This document shows, piece after piece, positions 1 through 9,095 of a stretch of 64,000 nucleotides of DNA. The stretch is from the NCBI GenBank assembly GCA_041394405.1, contig JAWKIF010000006.1:434001-498000 (forward strand), written 5' to 3'. Source of the stretch: Microthrix sp041394405 (GTDB lineage: Bacteria > Actinomycetota > Acidimicrobiia > Acidimicrobiales > Microtrichaceae). The notes below the pieces were generated by a model. It did not search any database and had not been told where the DNA came from. It saw nothing but the letters and a program-made list of their open reading frames with translations. Numbering within the stretch: the stretch's first letter is position 1; the number at the start of each line of letters is the position of its first letter. A program made the translations under genes and the position numbers.

Positions 1-1517
1 AGCGACCACGGAATACCACCGGCCACCAGCCAGGGCAGGATCCGCCCCGCCTCGGTGTAGTCGGCGCCGTAGATGGTGGGAAGCAGCACGGCCAAGACGC
101 CGGCACCCACGGTGGCCACCAGCATCGACCCGACGGCCAACGTCGCGGCCCGTCGGGTGGTTCCGGGCTGCAGGCCGGCGTCGCGGCTGCCCTCCACCAG
201 AAACACCCGGCCGATGGTGACGGGCAGGATGAAGGCCACCGCTGCGATGGACCAGGCGAGGAAGAAGTTGGCGTAGGTCACCGACCTCACGTTGACGAAG
301 ACCACAACGGGAAGGATGAACTGGGGGGCGAGGATGGCCAGGTGCGACAGGTAGTTGACCCCGGCGTAGCGCACGGGCGTGGACCAGCCGCCCTGGGGTC
401 GGGCCAGGGCGGGCGCCGGGTTGCCGGCCCGCCGCAGCATTCCCAAGGCGATCAGCCCGGAGGCGGCAATGGGCGTCGCCATGATGAAGAACAGCCACAC
501 GCCCACGTTGCCCAGGGTGGGCAGCAGCACCAGGGGCAGCCGCACCGCCCCGGCCAGCGCCAGGCGCCAGAACACCCAGCTCCAACGCCGGGCCCACATC
601 AGGCGCGAGTCGGCCAGCGCGGCGATGGCGTTGGCCGCCGCCACGGCGCCGAAGCCGGCGAGGGCCAACGGGCCGGCGCCGCCGAGCGCGTCGATGGCCG
701 AGTTGGAGTCGGAGACCCAACCGACCGCCGCCAGGTACGCAGCGGTGCCCACCACCGACGAGCCCATGGTGGCCAGGGTGGCCCAGCCCAACAACGGGTC
801 GCGATCTCGCTCGGGTCGGAAGCGGCCGAGCAGCTCCTGCAGGCCCAGCGCAGTGGCGTAGTTGACGAACTGCAGCGACGTGAACAGCCCCGAGGCCACG
901 CCCACATCGCCTTGATCGAAGCGTCGGGCGGCCAACACCCAGAATGCCACGCCCGTCAGGGCCTGGGCCAGGAATCCCAACATCACCCAGGCCGACCCCG
1001 AGACCAGGTGGCGCCCCTCGCCGGACCCACCGAGCAGCGACCTCCACGCACGCAGGCTGGTGAGGGGGGAGGACCCGGCGGCGACGCCCTCGCCCCGAGG
1101 CACGTCGCGCGCCTCGCCGGTTTCAGAGCCGTCGACCTCGTCGATGTCTCGGTTCGCGCGCCGGCGCCAGGCGGGTCGGGAAGCGACCAGCCATGCCAGG
1201 AGCAGCACCCCGGTGAGCCGACCAGCGTCGGCCGCCAGCGTGCGTTCCCGCACGAAGCGGGCCGAGGCAAACGGCCCTCCGTATCGGGCTTCGAACAACG
1301 TCGCCCCGGCGGTGAGTGCGGCGGCGGCCAACACGTAGGCGCCCGCCAACGACGGCGACAGGGTGGCAACCACCGCCCCCAGCGCACCGATGCCGGCCCC
1401 CACCCAGCCCCCGATGAGCCAGCCGCCGACCGCAACCAGCAGCACCCGGGCCAGGGCGCCCAGCGACCCCGGGGGCGGCGCGACCGAGCGGCGGCGCACT
1501 GGCGAGCGTCCGATCAT
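1..1517 (-). CDS. Polysaccharide/oligosaccharide flippase-like membrane protein (3' end outside window)
   Basis: I translated this frame directly; it stays open from an ATG at 1517 to the window edge (505 codons visible). The protein is strongly hydrophobic. About 13 membrane-spanning stretches are separated by short basic loops, with a charged cytoplasmic-type linker near residues 115-145. This is the layout of the Wzx/MATE-like (MVF superfamily) lipid-linked glycan flippases, which turn over undecaprenyl- or polyprenyl-linked saccharides across the membrane. The start overlaps the stop of the upstream arabinofuranosyltransferase-like gene by four bases (ATGA), so the two are translationally coupled in one minus-strand operon with a methyltransferase. 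Family assignment rests on topology and context; no short diagnostic motif was recognised. The C-terminus is missing. Confidence 0.7.
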   Translation of the reverse strand, partial: MIGRSPVRRRSVAPPPGSLGALARVLLVAVGGWLIGGWVGAGIGALGAVVATLSPSLAGAYVLAAAALTAGATLFEARYGGPFASARFVRERTLAADAGRLTGVLLLAWLVASRPAWRRRANRDIDEVDGSETGEARDVPRGEGVAAGSSPLTSLRAWRSLLGGSGEGRHLVSGSAWVMLGFLAQALTGVAFWVLAARRFDQGDVGVASGLFTSLQFVNYATALGLQELLGRFRPERDRDPLLGWATLATMGSSVVGTAAYLAAVGWVSDSNSAIDALGGAGPLALAGFGAVAAANAIAALADSRLMWARRWSWVFWRLALAGAVRLPLVLLPTLGNVGVWLFFIMATPIAASGLIALGMLRRAGNPAPALARPQGGWSTPVRYAGVNYLSHLAILAPQFILPVVVFVNVRSVTYANFFLAWSIAAVAFILPVTIGRVFLVEGSRDAGLQPGTTRRAATLAVGSMLVATVGAGVLAVLLPTIYGADYTEAGRILPWLVAGGIPWS

Positions 1518-4500
1518 GGCCGACGACGCCATCGTCGCGGGCCGACGGCCACCACGGCCGCCACAGCAACCGCCAGGATGGTGATGGCGAGGGCGGCGGT
1601 GTAGGTGCGCTGGGGCGTGTAGACGGCCACCATCTCCGATGGGCTGCCCTCCACCTCCCAACCCGCCAGGGTATCCAGGGCGATGGACCGTTGCGAGCTC
1701 TCGCCGTCGAAGCTGGCGGACCAGCCGGCCCCCGCAGCCTGTCCGATGATCACCTGGGTGGGCCCCGGCAGGCTCAGGTCGGCCGCCACCACGGTGCGTC
1801 CCAGCTCGGTGAGCGATGCGGCCCGCGACCGCGCCTCGGCCGCCGGGGAGCCGGTCGGTGCGGGCGTGTCGGTCGGGGTGAGAAGCACCCGGCTGATCAG
1901 GCCCTGGCCGCCCAGCGTGGTGTCCAGCCGATGCTCACCGGGGCGCAGGCCCACGGTGTTGCACGTCGCCAACTCCAGCTGATCGGCCGCCAGCTCCTCC
2001 TGGCTGTCGGTGACGCGAACGCCCACCTCCGTTCCGTCCACGCTGAGCATCGGGGTGCACTCGTTTCCGTCCCGCCGTGCTCCGACCTTGCCGAATCCGA
2101 TGCGCCCGTCGATCCCCACCTCGGTGATGCGAATCGGCAGCGGGCCGGCGGCGTTGGCGATGGCCGAGACGGCCCCCACGCGAATGACCACGCGGTCCAC
2201 GTCGGCGTCCGGCAGATCGATGTCGGTGCGCGCCAGGCAGCGTTCGGCCGCCTCGCTCGCCTCCGGTGCACACTGTTGGTTCAGGAACGCCTTGACGTTG
2301 GAGAACACGGTCTGGTCGTCTCGCAACCCCGACACGAACACGGTCTCGATGCTCGACGACTCGACGTCCTCGCTGCCCGGCGTCAGGAGGGCCAGGCTGC
2401 CAATGCGCTGCTCCGGGAGGCGCAGCGTGAGGGATTCGCCGCTGATCGGCGCCGCCTCCCACGAGCGCCCCAGCTTGCCGCCGCGGGCGTCGACTGCCCC
2501 CGACCCGGAGCCGGCCAGGCGGCCCTGGAAGCGGGACGAGCCAAAGGCTCCGACCTCACGGTTGTTGACGTTGTCCAGCACCACGTCCGGCGTGTCGATG
2601 CCAACCTGGCCCCACACCCGAACGTCGTAGTTGCGGGCGCCACCTGCGGTGGTGAAGGAGCGGGCCAGGCCGGGTTCCTCAACCAGCGGTGCGCCCAGAC
2701 GCGACCGCTCGAAGGCGTAGCGGGCGAGCTCCCCGGCGCTCGAGGCGTCGGGAACGTCGGGCAGCTCCAATCGCTCGGCCAGGTCCAGGCGCTCGTTGTT
2801 GGTATCGAACAGCGCGATCTCGGTGAATCCGACGGCCGCAGGGCTCTGGGCGTTCACCTGGTCGATTCGGAACGTCAGCGACGACACGGCTCGGCCCGGC
2901 AGGCTGAGGGTGCTCGTGGCGGTCCCCAGGTCGTAGCCGATGCTGCGACCCTGGTCGTCGGTCACCGAGATGCGGGTGATGGTTGGGGTGTCGGCCGGAT
3001 TGCGAACCTGGGTGATCGAGACCCGGTCCACCTTGGTGGGCTCGTCCAACGCAATCGTCAGGGACTCGCCCTTGGGGCTGCCGAAGCCGGAGATGCCCCA
3101 CGCGCTGCGGGGATTGTTGTCGGTGGCGTTGGAGGGCCGAAACGCCAGCGGGAACATCTGGCTGGGCGCCCCGTACGCGGATGCCGTGATGGCCGTGGCG
3201 TCCCCGTAGTCGGCGGTGGTCTGTTGCCCGGCACCGTCGAACAGCGGCCGGGCCGGGCGGTCGTTGCCGTCGGCACCCTCGGGCAGGGTGGGGGAGAGGA
3301 AGTTGGCCTCGGCCGTGCCGCGCTGCACCCGGCGGCGGTTGCCGTCGCTGATGACCAACCCGGAACCCGTTTCCAGGAGCTGCTGGGTCGTCGCAGCCGA
3401 CAGGGTGGGCAGGTACCGCACCGGGCCGCTGTCGTTCAGCAGCCCGGCCTGGGACAGGCCGGGCCAGGTCTCGCCCGAACCCGCCACCAACAGCGGCGGC
3501 CTCGGGTCGGTCCGCACCATGCCCGGGGAGTCGGCCACCTCGAAGACCTGCACCGGAGGCAGGTCCAGCTCGTCGGGCGGGGCGTCCCGGGCGCCGGTGG
3601 CGTCGGGGTCGGTGGTGAACTCGCCGGGCGAGCCGAAGGAGGCCACGACGCTCAGGTCGGGGTCGGATCTCAGGCCGTTGAACTGTGACGGCCTGGGCGC
3701 ACCCATCTGTTGCCAGTCCAGGTCGTTGCGCAGGACCACCCAGCGAATACCCAGCCGGGCGAGGATGGGCCCGATGACGCCCGGCGAATAGTCGGGTCCG
3801 GTGATGTAGCGGTCGATCGCGTTGATCAGGTCGGCCGCCTGGGGTGTGCCTTGGGGCAGGGTGGAGCGGGCGACGTGGGGCTGGGACAGGAGCGCGTCGA
3901 AGAGGTCGTCACCGATGTATCCCCAGCGATACCGCGTGCGGTTGGCCCCCGGGAGGATCAGCACCCGGCCGTCGTCGGGAAGGCGGTTCAAGTACGCGGT
4001 GGCGTCCCGCCAGTAGTCGGGCAACCCGGCGGTGGTCTCCGCGGGCGGATACAGGTTGGTGTTCCAGAAGGGCACTGCGGCCCCCAGCACGCCCACGGCG
4101 GCGGCTGCGCCCAGCAGGCGACGGGGGCCCAGCCCCGTGGCGCGGCGGTCGCGACGTTTGGTCAGGTGGGTTCCCAACTCGCTCGTGCCGACCGCCACCA
4201 GCATGGCGACCGCCATGGCCCAACCGGCACCGGCCTTGTACCCGTTGCGAAGGAAGCGCGAGGTGGGGAACGCTTCGTACATCCACGACAGCGCGTCGCC
4301 CAGCGGGTAGCCGTCGCTCACCGGATAGAGGCCCACCATGGCCACCAGCGCCACCAGCAGCATCCATCCGTAGGTTCGGGCGGGTCGCCAGCGCGTTCGA
4401 ATCAGCACGACCAGCGCAGCGAGCGGCACCAGCAGGCTGGCGGCCGCCGCCCAGAAGTTCAGCACGAACGGGGACGGATGGGGTTGGGTGGTGCCGCCGC

Positions 4501-5395
4501 CCCCAAAGTAGGTGAGCCAATAGCCCAGGCCGCGCAGCGACTCGGCCCAGCTGGAGTGGGCGCTCACGGTCTCAGGCAGTTCGGTGACGCTGAGGTTGGC
4601 CTCGACGACCGGGCCGTTCACCGCCAGCACCACCAGGGCGGCCGCCCCGCAGGCCAGCGACGCCAGCGCGGTCCGCCAAGCGTAGGACCACAGCGCCCGC
4701 AGGCGGGCCCGCCGCTCGCCGGCCACCATGGCGACGGCGGTGATCGCCGCCGGGAGGAATGCATACAGGAGGCTGGCCGAGTTGATGGCGCCCATGGCGA
4801 ACACCACGAGTGCGGTGCGGGCCGGCCAGCGCCAGGGAGAGGTGGCATCGCCCTCGGGTGGATCCGTCAGTGCTCCCCGCACGCACAGCACCAGCAGCGG
4901 TGCCAGGGCGTAGTGGAAGAAGATGCCCGACGGCACCAGAAACTCGGCCACGACCGGGTTGAACCCGTAGATGAGGGCCACCATCACCACGGCCAGCCGG
5001 TCGTGGGGTCGGTGGCGGGCCATCACCGCCGCAGCACCTGTGGCGCCGAGCGAGATCATCATGGCGTGCAGGACCCGCTCGGCCCAGGCGGGCGACAGGC
5101 CGATCAGCCGCAGGGCGCCGACGACGGCGCCGATGACGGGGCTGAAGTAGGGGTTTGGTCGCCCCAGGTTGCGCACGCCGTCCCACAACGAGAGCTGGCT
5201 GCGGAGGTAGCGGCCGGTGCCCCAGTAGATCTCGAAGCGGGCATCGGCCACGTAGCGCCCGGGTGAGCTGAGGGCGGCGGCCAATAGGGCGAGCAGGAAC
5301 GTCCCCAACCCGATCCACACCAGCAGCGGCACCCCTCGAAGCCAGGTGGCCAGGCGCCGCTGCGGTGGGGTGGCCGCGACGTGGTCGCCGGTCAC
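1514..5395 (-). CDS. AftD-like alpha-(1->3)-arabinofuranosyltransferase (DUF3367 family), 1293 aa
   Basis: This is a giant GT-C type glycosyltransferase. Residues 1-430 form a multi-spanning membrane domain. The first extracytoplasmic loop carries the acidic DARFE motif (residues 51-55) followed by an LWDG and NPYF stretch, as in mycobacterial AftD/DUF3367 proteins. AftD adds arabinofuranose from decaprenyl-phospho-arabinose to cell-wall arabinan. The long extracytoplasmic part contains an F5/8-type (discoidin-like) beta-sandwich around residues 730-880, probably carbohydrate-binding, and the chain ends in a C-terminal membrane helix with a basic tail. The frame is open further upstream, but I chose the GTG at 5395 because it overlaps the methyltransferase stop (GTGA) and directly precedes the first membrane helix. 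The acceptor glycan in this organism is unknown. Family is confident; exact linkage is inferred. Confidence 0.85.
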   Translation of the reverse strand: MTGDHVAATPPQRRLATWLRGVPLLVWIGLGTFLLALLAAALSSPGRYVADARFEIYWGTGRYLRSQLSLWDGVRNLGRPNPYFSPVIGAVVGALRLIGLSPAWAERVLHAMMISLGATGAAAVMARHRPHDRLAVVMVALIYGFNPVVAEFLVPSGIFFHYALAPLLVLCVRGALTDPPEGDATSPWRWPARTALVVFAMGAINSASLLYAFLPAAITAVAMVAGERRARLRALWSYAWRTALASLACGAAALVVLAVNGPVVEANLSVTELPETVSAHSSWAESLRGLGYWLTYFGGGGTTQPHPSPFVLNFWAAAASLLVPLAALVVLIRTRWRPARTYGWMLLVALVAMVGLYPVSDGYPLGDALSWMYEAFPTSRFLRNGYKAGAGWAMAVAMLVAVGTSELGTHLTKRRDRRATGLGPRRLLGAAAAVGVLGAAVPFWNTNLYPPAETTAGLPDYWRDATAYLNRLPDDGRVLILPGANRTRYRWGYIGDDLFDALLSQPHVARSTLPQGTPQAADLINAIDRYITGPDYSPGVIGPILARLGIRWVVLRNDLDWQQMGAPRPSQFNGLRSDPDLSVVASFGSPGEFTTDPDATGARDAPPDELDLPPVQVFEVADSPGMVRTDPRPPLLVAGSGETWPGLSQAGLLNDSGPVRYLPTLSAATTQQLLETGSGLVISDGNRRRVQRGTAEANFLSPTLPEGADGNDRPARPLFDGAGQQTTADYGDATAITASAYGAPSQMFPLAFRPSNATDNNPRSAWGISGFGSPKGESLTIALDEPTKVDRVSITQVRNPADTPTITRISVTDDQGRSIGYDLGTATSTLSLPGRAVSSLTFRIDQVNAQSPAAVGFTEIALFDTNNERLDLAERLELPDVPDASSAGELARYAFERSRLGAPLVEEPGLARSFTTAGGARNYDVRVWGQVGIDTPDVVLDNVNNREVGAFGSSRFQGRLAGSGSGAVDARGGKLGRSWEAAPISGESLTLRLPEQRIGSLALLTPGSEDVESSSIETVFVSGLRDDQTVFSNVKAFLNQQCAPEASEAAERCLARTDIDLPDADVDRVVIRVGAVSAIANAAGPLPIRITEVGIDGRIGFGKVGARRDGNECTPMLSVDGTEVGVRVTDSQEELAADQLELATCNTVGLRPGEHRLDTTLGGQGLISRVLLTPTDTPAPTGSPAAEARSRAASLTELGRTVVAADLSLPGPTQVIIGQAAGAGWSASFDGESSQRSIALDTLAGWEVEGSPSEMVAVYTPQRTYTAALAITILAVAVAAVVAVGPRRWRRRP

Positions 5396-6150
5396 GAGGC
5401 GGTTGCCGTGGGCTCGGATCGGCGCAGGACCAACACGGCATTCCAGGCCGCGACCTCGCGGAGCACCGGCACCCGCATCAGCCAGCGTTGGGAGGGCCAG
5501 TACCGGGGGTAACAATCCTCCAGGTCCAGCTGCTCCAGCTGCCCGACGAGACGCAGGACCGACCCCGCGTGCGTGGGCCACAGGCGTTCGAAGGGCAGGT
5601 TCTTGCCGGAGGGCGGGCCCAGCAGGCGCTGGCGCACCCGGGCGCCAACCCGGGGCCCCAACAGGTGGAACGGGGCGATGGCGTGGCCGCCCCATGGCGA
5701 CCACCACAGGGTCCAGCTGACCCAGGCCCACCCGCCGGGCGTCAACACCCGGGCGATCTCGGCCAGCGCCGAGCCGGGGTCGGGGGTGTGCTCCAGCAGG
5801 TTGGAGCACACCACACCGTCCACGGAGGCGTCGGCCAACGGAAGCCGCCGGGCATCGGCCCAGGCGGCGGCCAGCCCGCGTGCGCCGGCCGCGCCGATGT
5901 CGGCACGGTCCAGGTCGACGGCCACGCAGCGAGCACCGTGCCGCTCCAGGGCGGCGGTGAACTGGCCGGTGCCACACGCGATGTCGGCGATCCGTCGCCC
6001 CTCGACCGGCACGGGAAACCGACCCAGGGCGCGCTCGGCCAGGTCGTTGTAGAACGGCTCGGGGTCGTCGCGTTCGGAGAGAAACCGGCGCGCCAACGTG
6101 AGCAGGCCGGTCGGCTCGGCTCGGTTCGTCTCGTCGATCTGGGCAGTCAC
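5392..6150 (-). CDS. Class I SAM-dependent methyltransferase
   Basis: The 252-residue protein has a Rossmann-type SAM site. Motif I reads ADIACGTGQ (about residues 55-63) and is followed by VAVDLD (76-81) and by CSNLLEHTPDP, which is typical of UbiE/type-11 methyltransferases. The GTG start at 6150 sits just before TAQIDETNRAE; the open frame extends further upstream, but that part is antisense to the divergent gene. It is the first gene of a minus-strand operon with an AftD-like arabinofuranosyltransferase and a flippase, so it probably methylates a sugar or lipid intermediate of an envelope glycan. The substrate cannot be read from the sequence. Confidence 0.82.
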   Translation of the reverse strand: MTAQIDETNRAEPTGLLTLARRFLSERDDPEPFYNDLAERALGRFPVPVEGRRIADIACGTGQFTAALERHGARCVAVDLDRADIGAAGARGLAAAWADARRLPLADASVDGVVCSNLLEHTPDPGSALAEIARVLTPGGWAWVSWTLWWSPWGGHAIAPFHLLGPRVGARVRQRLLGPPSGKNLPFERLWPTHAGSVLRLVGQLEQLDLEDCYPRYWPSQRWLMRVPVLREVAAWNAVLVLRRSEPTATAS

Positions 6151-6213
6151 CGGCTGGGAACCTAGCGAAGCCCGCTCGGGTGGAAGGAGGCGGGGCGGGG
6201 AGCAGTCACCGGA

Positions 6214-8217
6214 GTGCCCGGTACGGTCGTGCCCGTGGAGGCGCCCCCGGTCGAGCGATGGTCCCCGTGGGTGGCCGGTGCCGTGGGTGCCCTGGCGGTC
6301 ATCGGTCCGGGCCTGAACGGGCGGGCATGGATCAACCTGGACCAGTCGGTTCTGCCCCACGTTCCGGTGCCGACCGTGCTGCTGGGCGTGGGCCCGGACA
6401 TCCCCCGACGCGGTCCCTTCACCATCCTGGGCGCTCTGGCCGCCCCCTGGGACGGGTCGGCCTGGGTGATGAAGCTGCTGGTGGTGCTCCTGCTGGCGGC
6501 CGCCACCGCCGGCATGGCCCGCCGCCTGGCCCCGTTGGGGGTGCTGGCCAGCGTGGGCGCCGGGATGCTCTATGCCTTCGGGCCGTTTCTGATGGGCCGC
6601 CTGGCCGTCGGTCACCTCGGGTTGTTGTGGGCGGCGGCCGTGGTGCCCTGGGCCCTGCCTGCGCTGGTGGGAGCGGCCCGGTCGCCCGCCCGGGCCTTCC
6701 TGTGGGCACTGCTGTTGGCGGCGGGTGGGTACCTGGCGGGCACGATCGCCCTGGCCTTGGTGCCGGTGGTGGCGGTGGCGGGTCGTCACCGGTCGCCCTG
6801 GCGCCGTCAGGTGGCGGGACTCGCCGCCGTCATAGCCGCCCAGGCGCTGTGGCTGGTTCCCGGCACGGCGGTTGCGCTTGCCGTGGGCTTCGACCAACCC
6901 GGTGGTGGCGGCTTCCGGGTGGCCCTCGGCGGGGTGACCGCCCCGCTTCGGTTGCTGATCGGCGAGGGCTACTTCCAGACCGAGGCCGGAGCCGTGCCGC
7001 TGCCGACCGGCCTCGGCGCCGGCCTGGGCGCGCTGGTGGTAGTTCTGGCCGGGTTCGGCTGGTGGTCGGTCGGGCGAACCGGTGCCGATGCCTCAGCGCA
7101 AACCGTTGCCCCAGGGTCCGCCGATGTCCCAGGGGGGAATACCGCGGCGGCCGATACCGCGGTTGCCGGTAATGCGGTGGCCGATACGGCGCTGTCGGCG
7201 GTTGCCACGGGTTGGGCCGCCGTGGTGGCGCTGCTGATCGGCCTGGCGGTGCCCATGACCGGCCTGTTCGACGTCACTGCTCGCCTCTGGGCGCAGGCGT
7301 CGGAGTACCAGCCCGTCAACCTGGCCCGCGAACCCCATCGGTTGTTCCTCGTTGCCTGGCTGGTGCTGGTGCCGGCGCTCGCCTGGGGCGGCGCCGAGTT
7401 GGGCCGCCGGCGGGTGGCCCTGGCGCCGCTGGGGGCCGTGGCCCCGCTGGCGCTGGCGCTGGTGCTGATGGCCCCCCAGGTGGGCGGGATGGCGGGGCAA
7501 TTGCGCGGGGTGGAGCTCCCCCAGGCCTGGGAGGAGGTTCGCAACGCCGTGCGCTCGCAACCCGGGACCGCAGCCACGGCGCCGCCATGGAGCTACGGCT
7601 TCTACGCGGTGGGCGACGTGCGACGCAGCTACAACCCCTGGCCGGACTTCCTCGGCGTCGACACGGTGATCTCCAGCGACGCCCGCAAGGGACCGGCCCG
7701 GGAATCGGACCCACGCATGGACACGGTGGGTCCGGCGCTGGACGACTACCGGCGTGGCCAGCGGGGCCAACTGGCACCGGCGCTGCGGGCGGCCGGGGTG
7801 CGCTGGCTGGTGGTTCCGGCGATGGCGCAGGGCAACCTGTATCCGTCGTTGGCCGACCAGCGGGGCCTGGAGCCGGTGGTGGAGGATCCGGCCGTGTCGC
7901 TGTACCGGGTGACCGGCGGCACCGACCCCACAGCGGCCTCCCAGGTGCTCCCCGGCCTGTGGCGACGGAACCAGGCGGCCGACGCCGACCCCGCCGACGG
8001 GGTGGTGGTGGACGCTTCCGCCGACGGCTGGCGCGTGGGGGGCGCCGCGGCGCCGCGAGGGCCGGGTGGCCGCCTGGTGATCCCCGGTGGTCGCCGCTGG
8101 GCCTGGTATCCACCTTCGGTGCTGACCCTGCTCACCCAGCTCGCATTGCTGGCCGGGGCCCTCCTCTCGTGGCGCCGAGTTCGCGGAGCGCGCGATCGGG
8201 CCGCCGATGAAGCTTGA
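6214..8217 (+). CDS. Large polytopic membrane protein, function unknown (possible GT-C-like envelope enzyme)
   Basis: The 667-residue protein has about 12 predicted membrane helices, then a soluble extracytoplasmic segment (about residues 415-625), and ends with one more helix and a basic tail. Residues 295-330 are an Ala/Val/Asp/Thr-rich low-complexity stretch built from short imperfect DNA repeats. The overall plan (membrane body plus C-terminal extracytoplasmic domain) resembles the AftD-like protein on the opposite strand. The divergent arrangement, with only about 60 bp between the two starts, suggests coordinated expression with that envelope-glycan operon. I do not recognise a catalytic motif. 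The start is a GTG; another GTG lies five codons downstream and is equally possible. Confidence 0.75.
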   Translation: MPGTVVPVEAPPVERWSPWVAGAVGALAVIGPGLNGRAWINLDQSVLPHVPVPTVLLGVGPDIPRRGPFTILGALAAPWDGSAWVMKLLVVLLLAAATAGMARRLAPLGVLASVGAGMLYAFGPFLMGRLAVGHLGLLWAAAVVPWALPALVGAARSPARAFLWALLLAAGGYLAGTIALALVPVVAVAGRHRSPWRRQVAGLAAVIAAQALWLVPGTAVALAVGFDQPGGGGFRVALGGVTAPLRLLIGEGYFQTEAGAVPLPTGLGAGLGALVVVLAGFGWWSVGRTGADASAQTVAPGSADVPGGNTAAADTAVAGNAVADTALSAVATGWAAVVALLIGLAVPMTGLFDVTARLWAQASEYQPVNLAREPHRLFLVAWLVLVPALAWGGAELGRRRVALAPLGAVAPLALALVLMAPQVGGMAGQLRGVELPQAWEEVRNAVRSQPGTAATAPPWSYGFYAVGDVRRSYNPWPDFLGVDTVISSDARKGPARESDPRMDTVGPALDDYRRGQRGQLAPALRAAGVRWLVVPAMAQGNLYPSLADQRGLEPVVEDPAVSLYRVTGGTDPTAASQVLPGLWRRNQAADADPADGVVVDASADGWRVGGAAAPRGPGGRLVIPGGRRWAWYPPSVLTLLTQLALLAGALLSWRRVRGARDRAADEA

Positions 8218-8242
8218 GGTTTGAACCGGCACTCCATACACT
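8214..8242 (+). promoter_or_regulatory. Candidate sigma-70-type promoter for the first LGxTG surface protein
   Basis: TTGAGG (8214-8219) and TACACT (8237-8242) are separated by 17 bp and lie 54 bp before the ATG at 8296. The -35 box overlaps the stop codon of the upstream gene. The paralogous gene at 10937 has the same TACACT -10 box at a similar position. This is sequence resemblance only. Confidence 0.4.
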
Positions 8243-8295
8243 CAGGGCCGTTGGATCCGGCCCGTTTGGGCCACCGCCCGGGACCTAGGGGAACG

Positions 8296-9023
8296 ATGCA
8301 CCGTCACTCGAACAATCGCCGCAGCAGCCACCGCTTCGCATCATGGGGCGCTGCGGCAGCCTTGGCGCTCAGCGCACTGATTTTCGCGCCCGCTGTGGGC
8401 GCCCAGGACGGCGGGTACGACGGCGGCACCACCGGCGAGCCGACCACCACCATCGCGGCACCGGCGGGCGCCAGCTGGAGGAGTGCCCCGAGAACGCCGC
8501 CGGGCTGGCCCTCGTGTCGGGCGAGTTGGCGCCCGGAGGCGACATCGTCGTGTCGGGTGAAGGCTTCGCCCCCGACGCCGACCTCAACCTGTACGTGTGC
8601 TCCACGCCGGTGCTCATCGGCACGGCGGTGGCCGATGCTGACGGCAGGGTCGAGGGTGGCGGCACCATCCCCACCAACCTGGAAGCCGGCGTTCACTACA
8701 TCATCGCTTACGGCCTGGACAGCGACGGCAACCCGCTGACCTTGGGCCTCGAGTTCGGCGAGGAGTCCGCCACCACCACCACGGCGCCTCCCAGCAGCCC
8801 GGATGACACGGCGCCCGCCACGACCGCAGCCATCGCCGTGACCCCGGTCACGGCGGCGACCACGGGCGAGACGGCCGCTGTAGGCGGCACGGCGCAGGCA
8901 CCTGCCACCGGAGCGCTCGGCAACACGGGTACGTCGGCCGGCACGGTCGCCACCATCGCGGCCGCCGTCGTGCTGCTGGGCTCGGCACTGGTGCTGGGCG
9001 CACGTCGCCGCAGGCAGGGCTGA
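8296..9023 (+). pseudogene. Secreted surface protein with LGNTG-type C-terminal anchor, frameshifted
   Basis: The ATG at 8296 (preceded by AGGGGAACG) opens a signal peptide ending near APAVGAQ. The conserved domain (LEECPENAAGLALVSG onward) and the C-terminus lie in the next reading frame and close at 9023. The paralog at 10937 reads through the same region in one frame, so one base is missing, or two are extra, between about 8440 and 8475, near the GGCGGGCG run. The tail is Thr/Pro-rich and ends with LGNTG (8916-8930), a hydrophobic helix and an Arg-rich tail. This is the layout of a sortase sorting signal, although LGNTG departs from canonical LPxTG. It could be a recent pseudogene or an assembly/sequencing error. 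The mature domain is of unknown function. Confidence 0.75.
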
Positions 9024-9095
9024 GCGCCGCTCGCTCCTGGCGGCACCCTCGGCGCGCAACCAACTGCGTGCCGTCGGCGTAGAGTCGCGGCCCTC

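Noticed and set aside
342..5266. Long open frames on the plus strand opposite the flippase and AftD-like genes (up to about 665 codons)
   Set aside because: They are rich in Arg, Gly, Pro, His and Gln with no domain pattern, and mirror genes with convincing membrane topology on the minus strand. High GC leaves antisense frames open.
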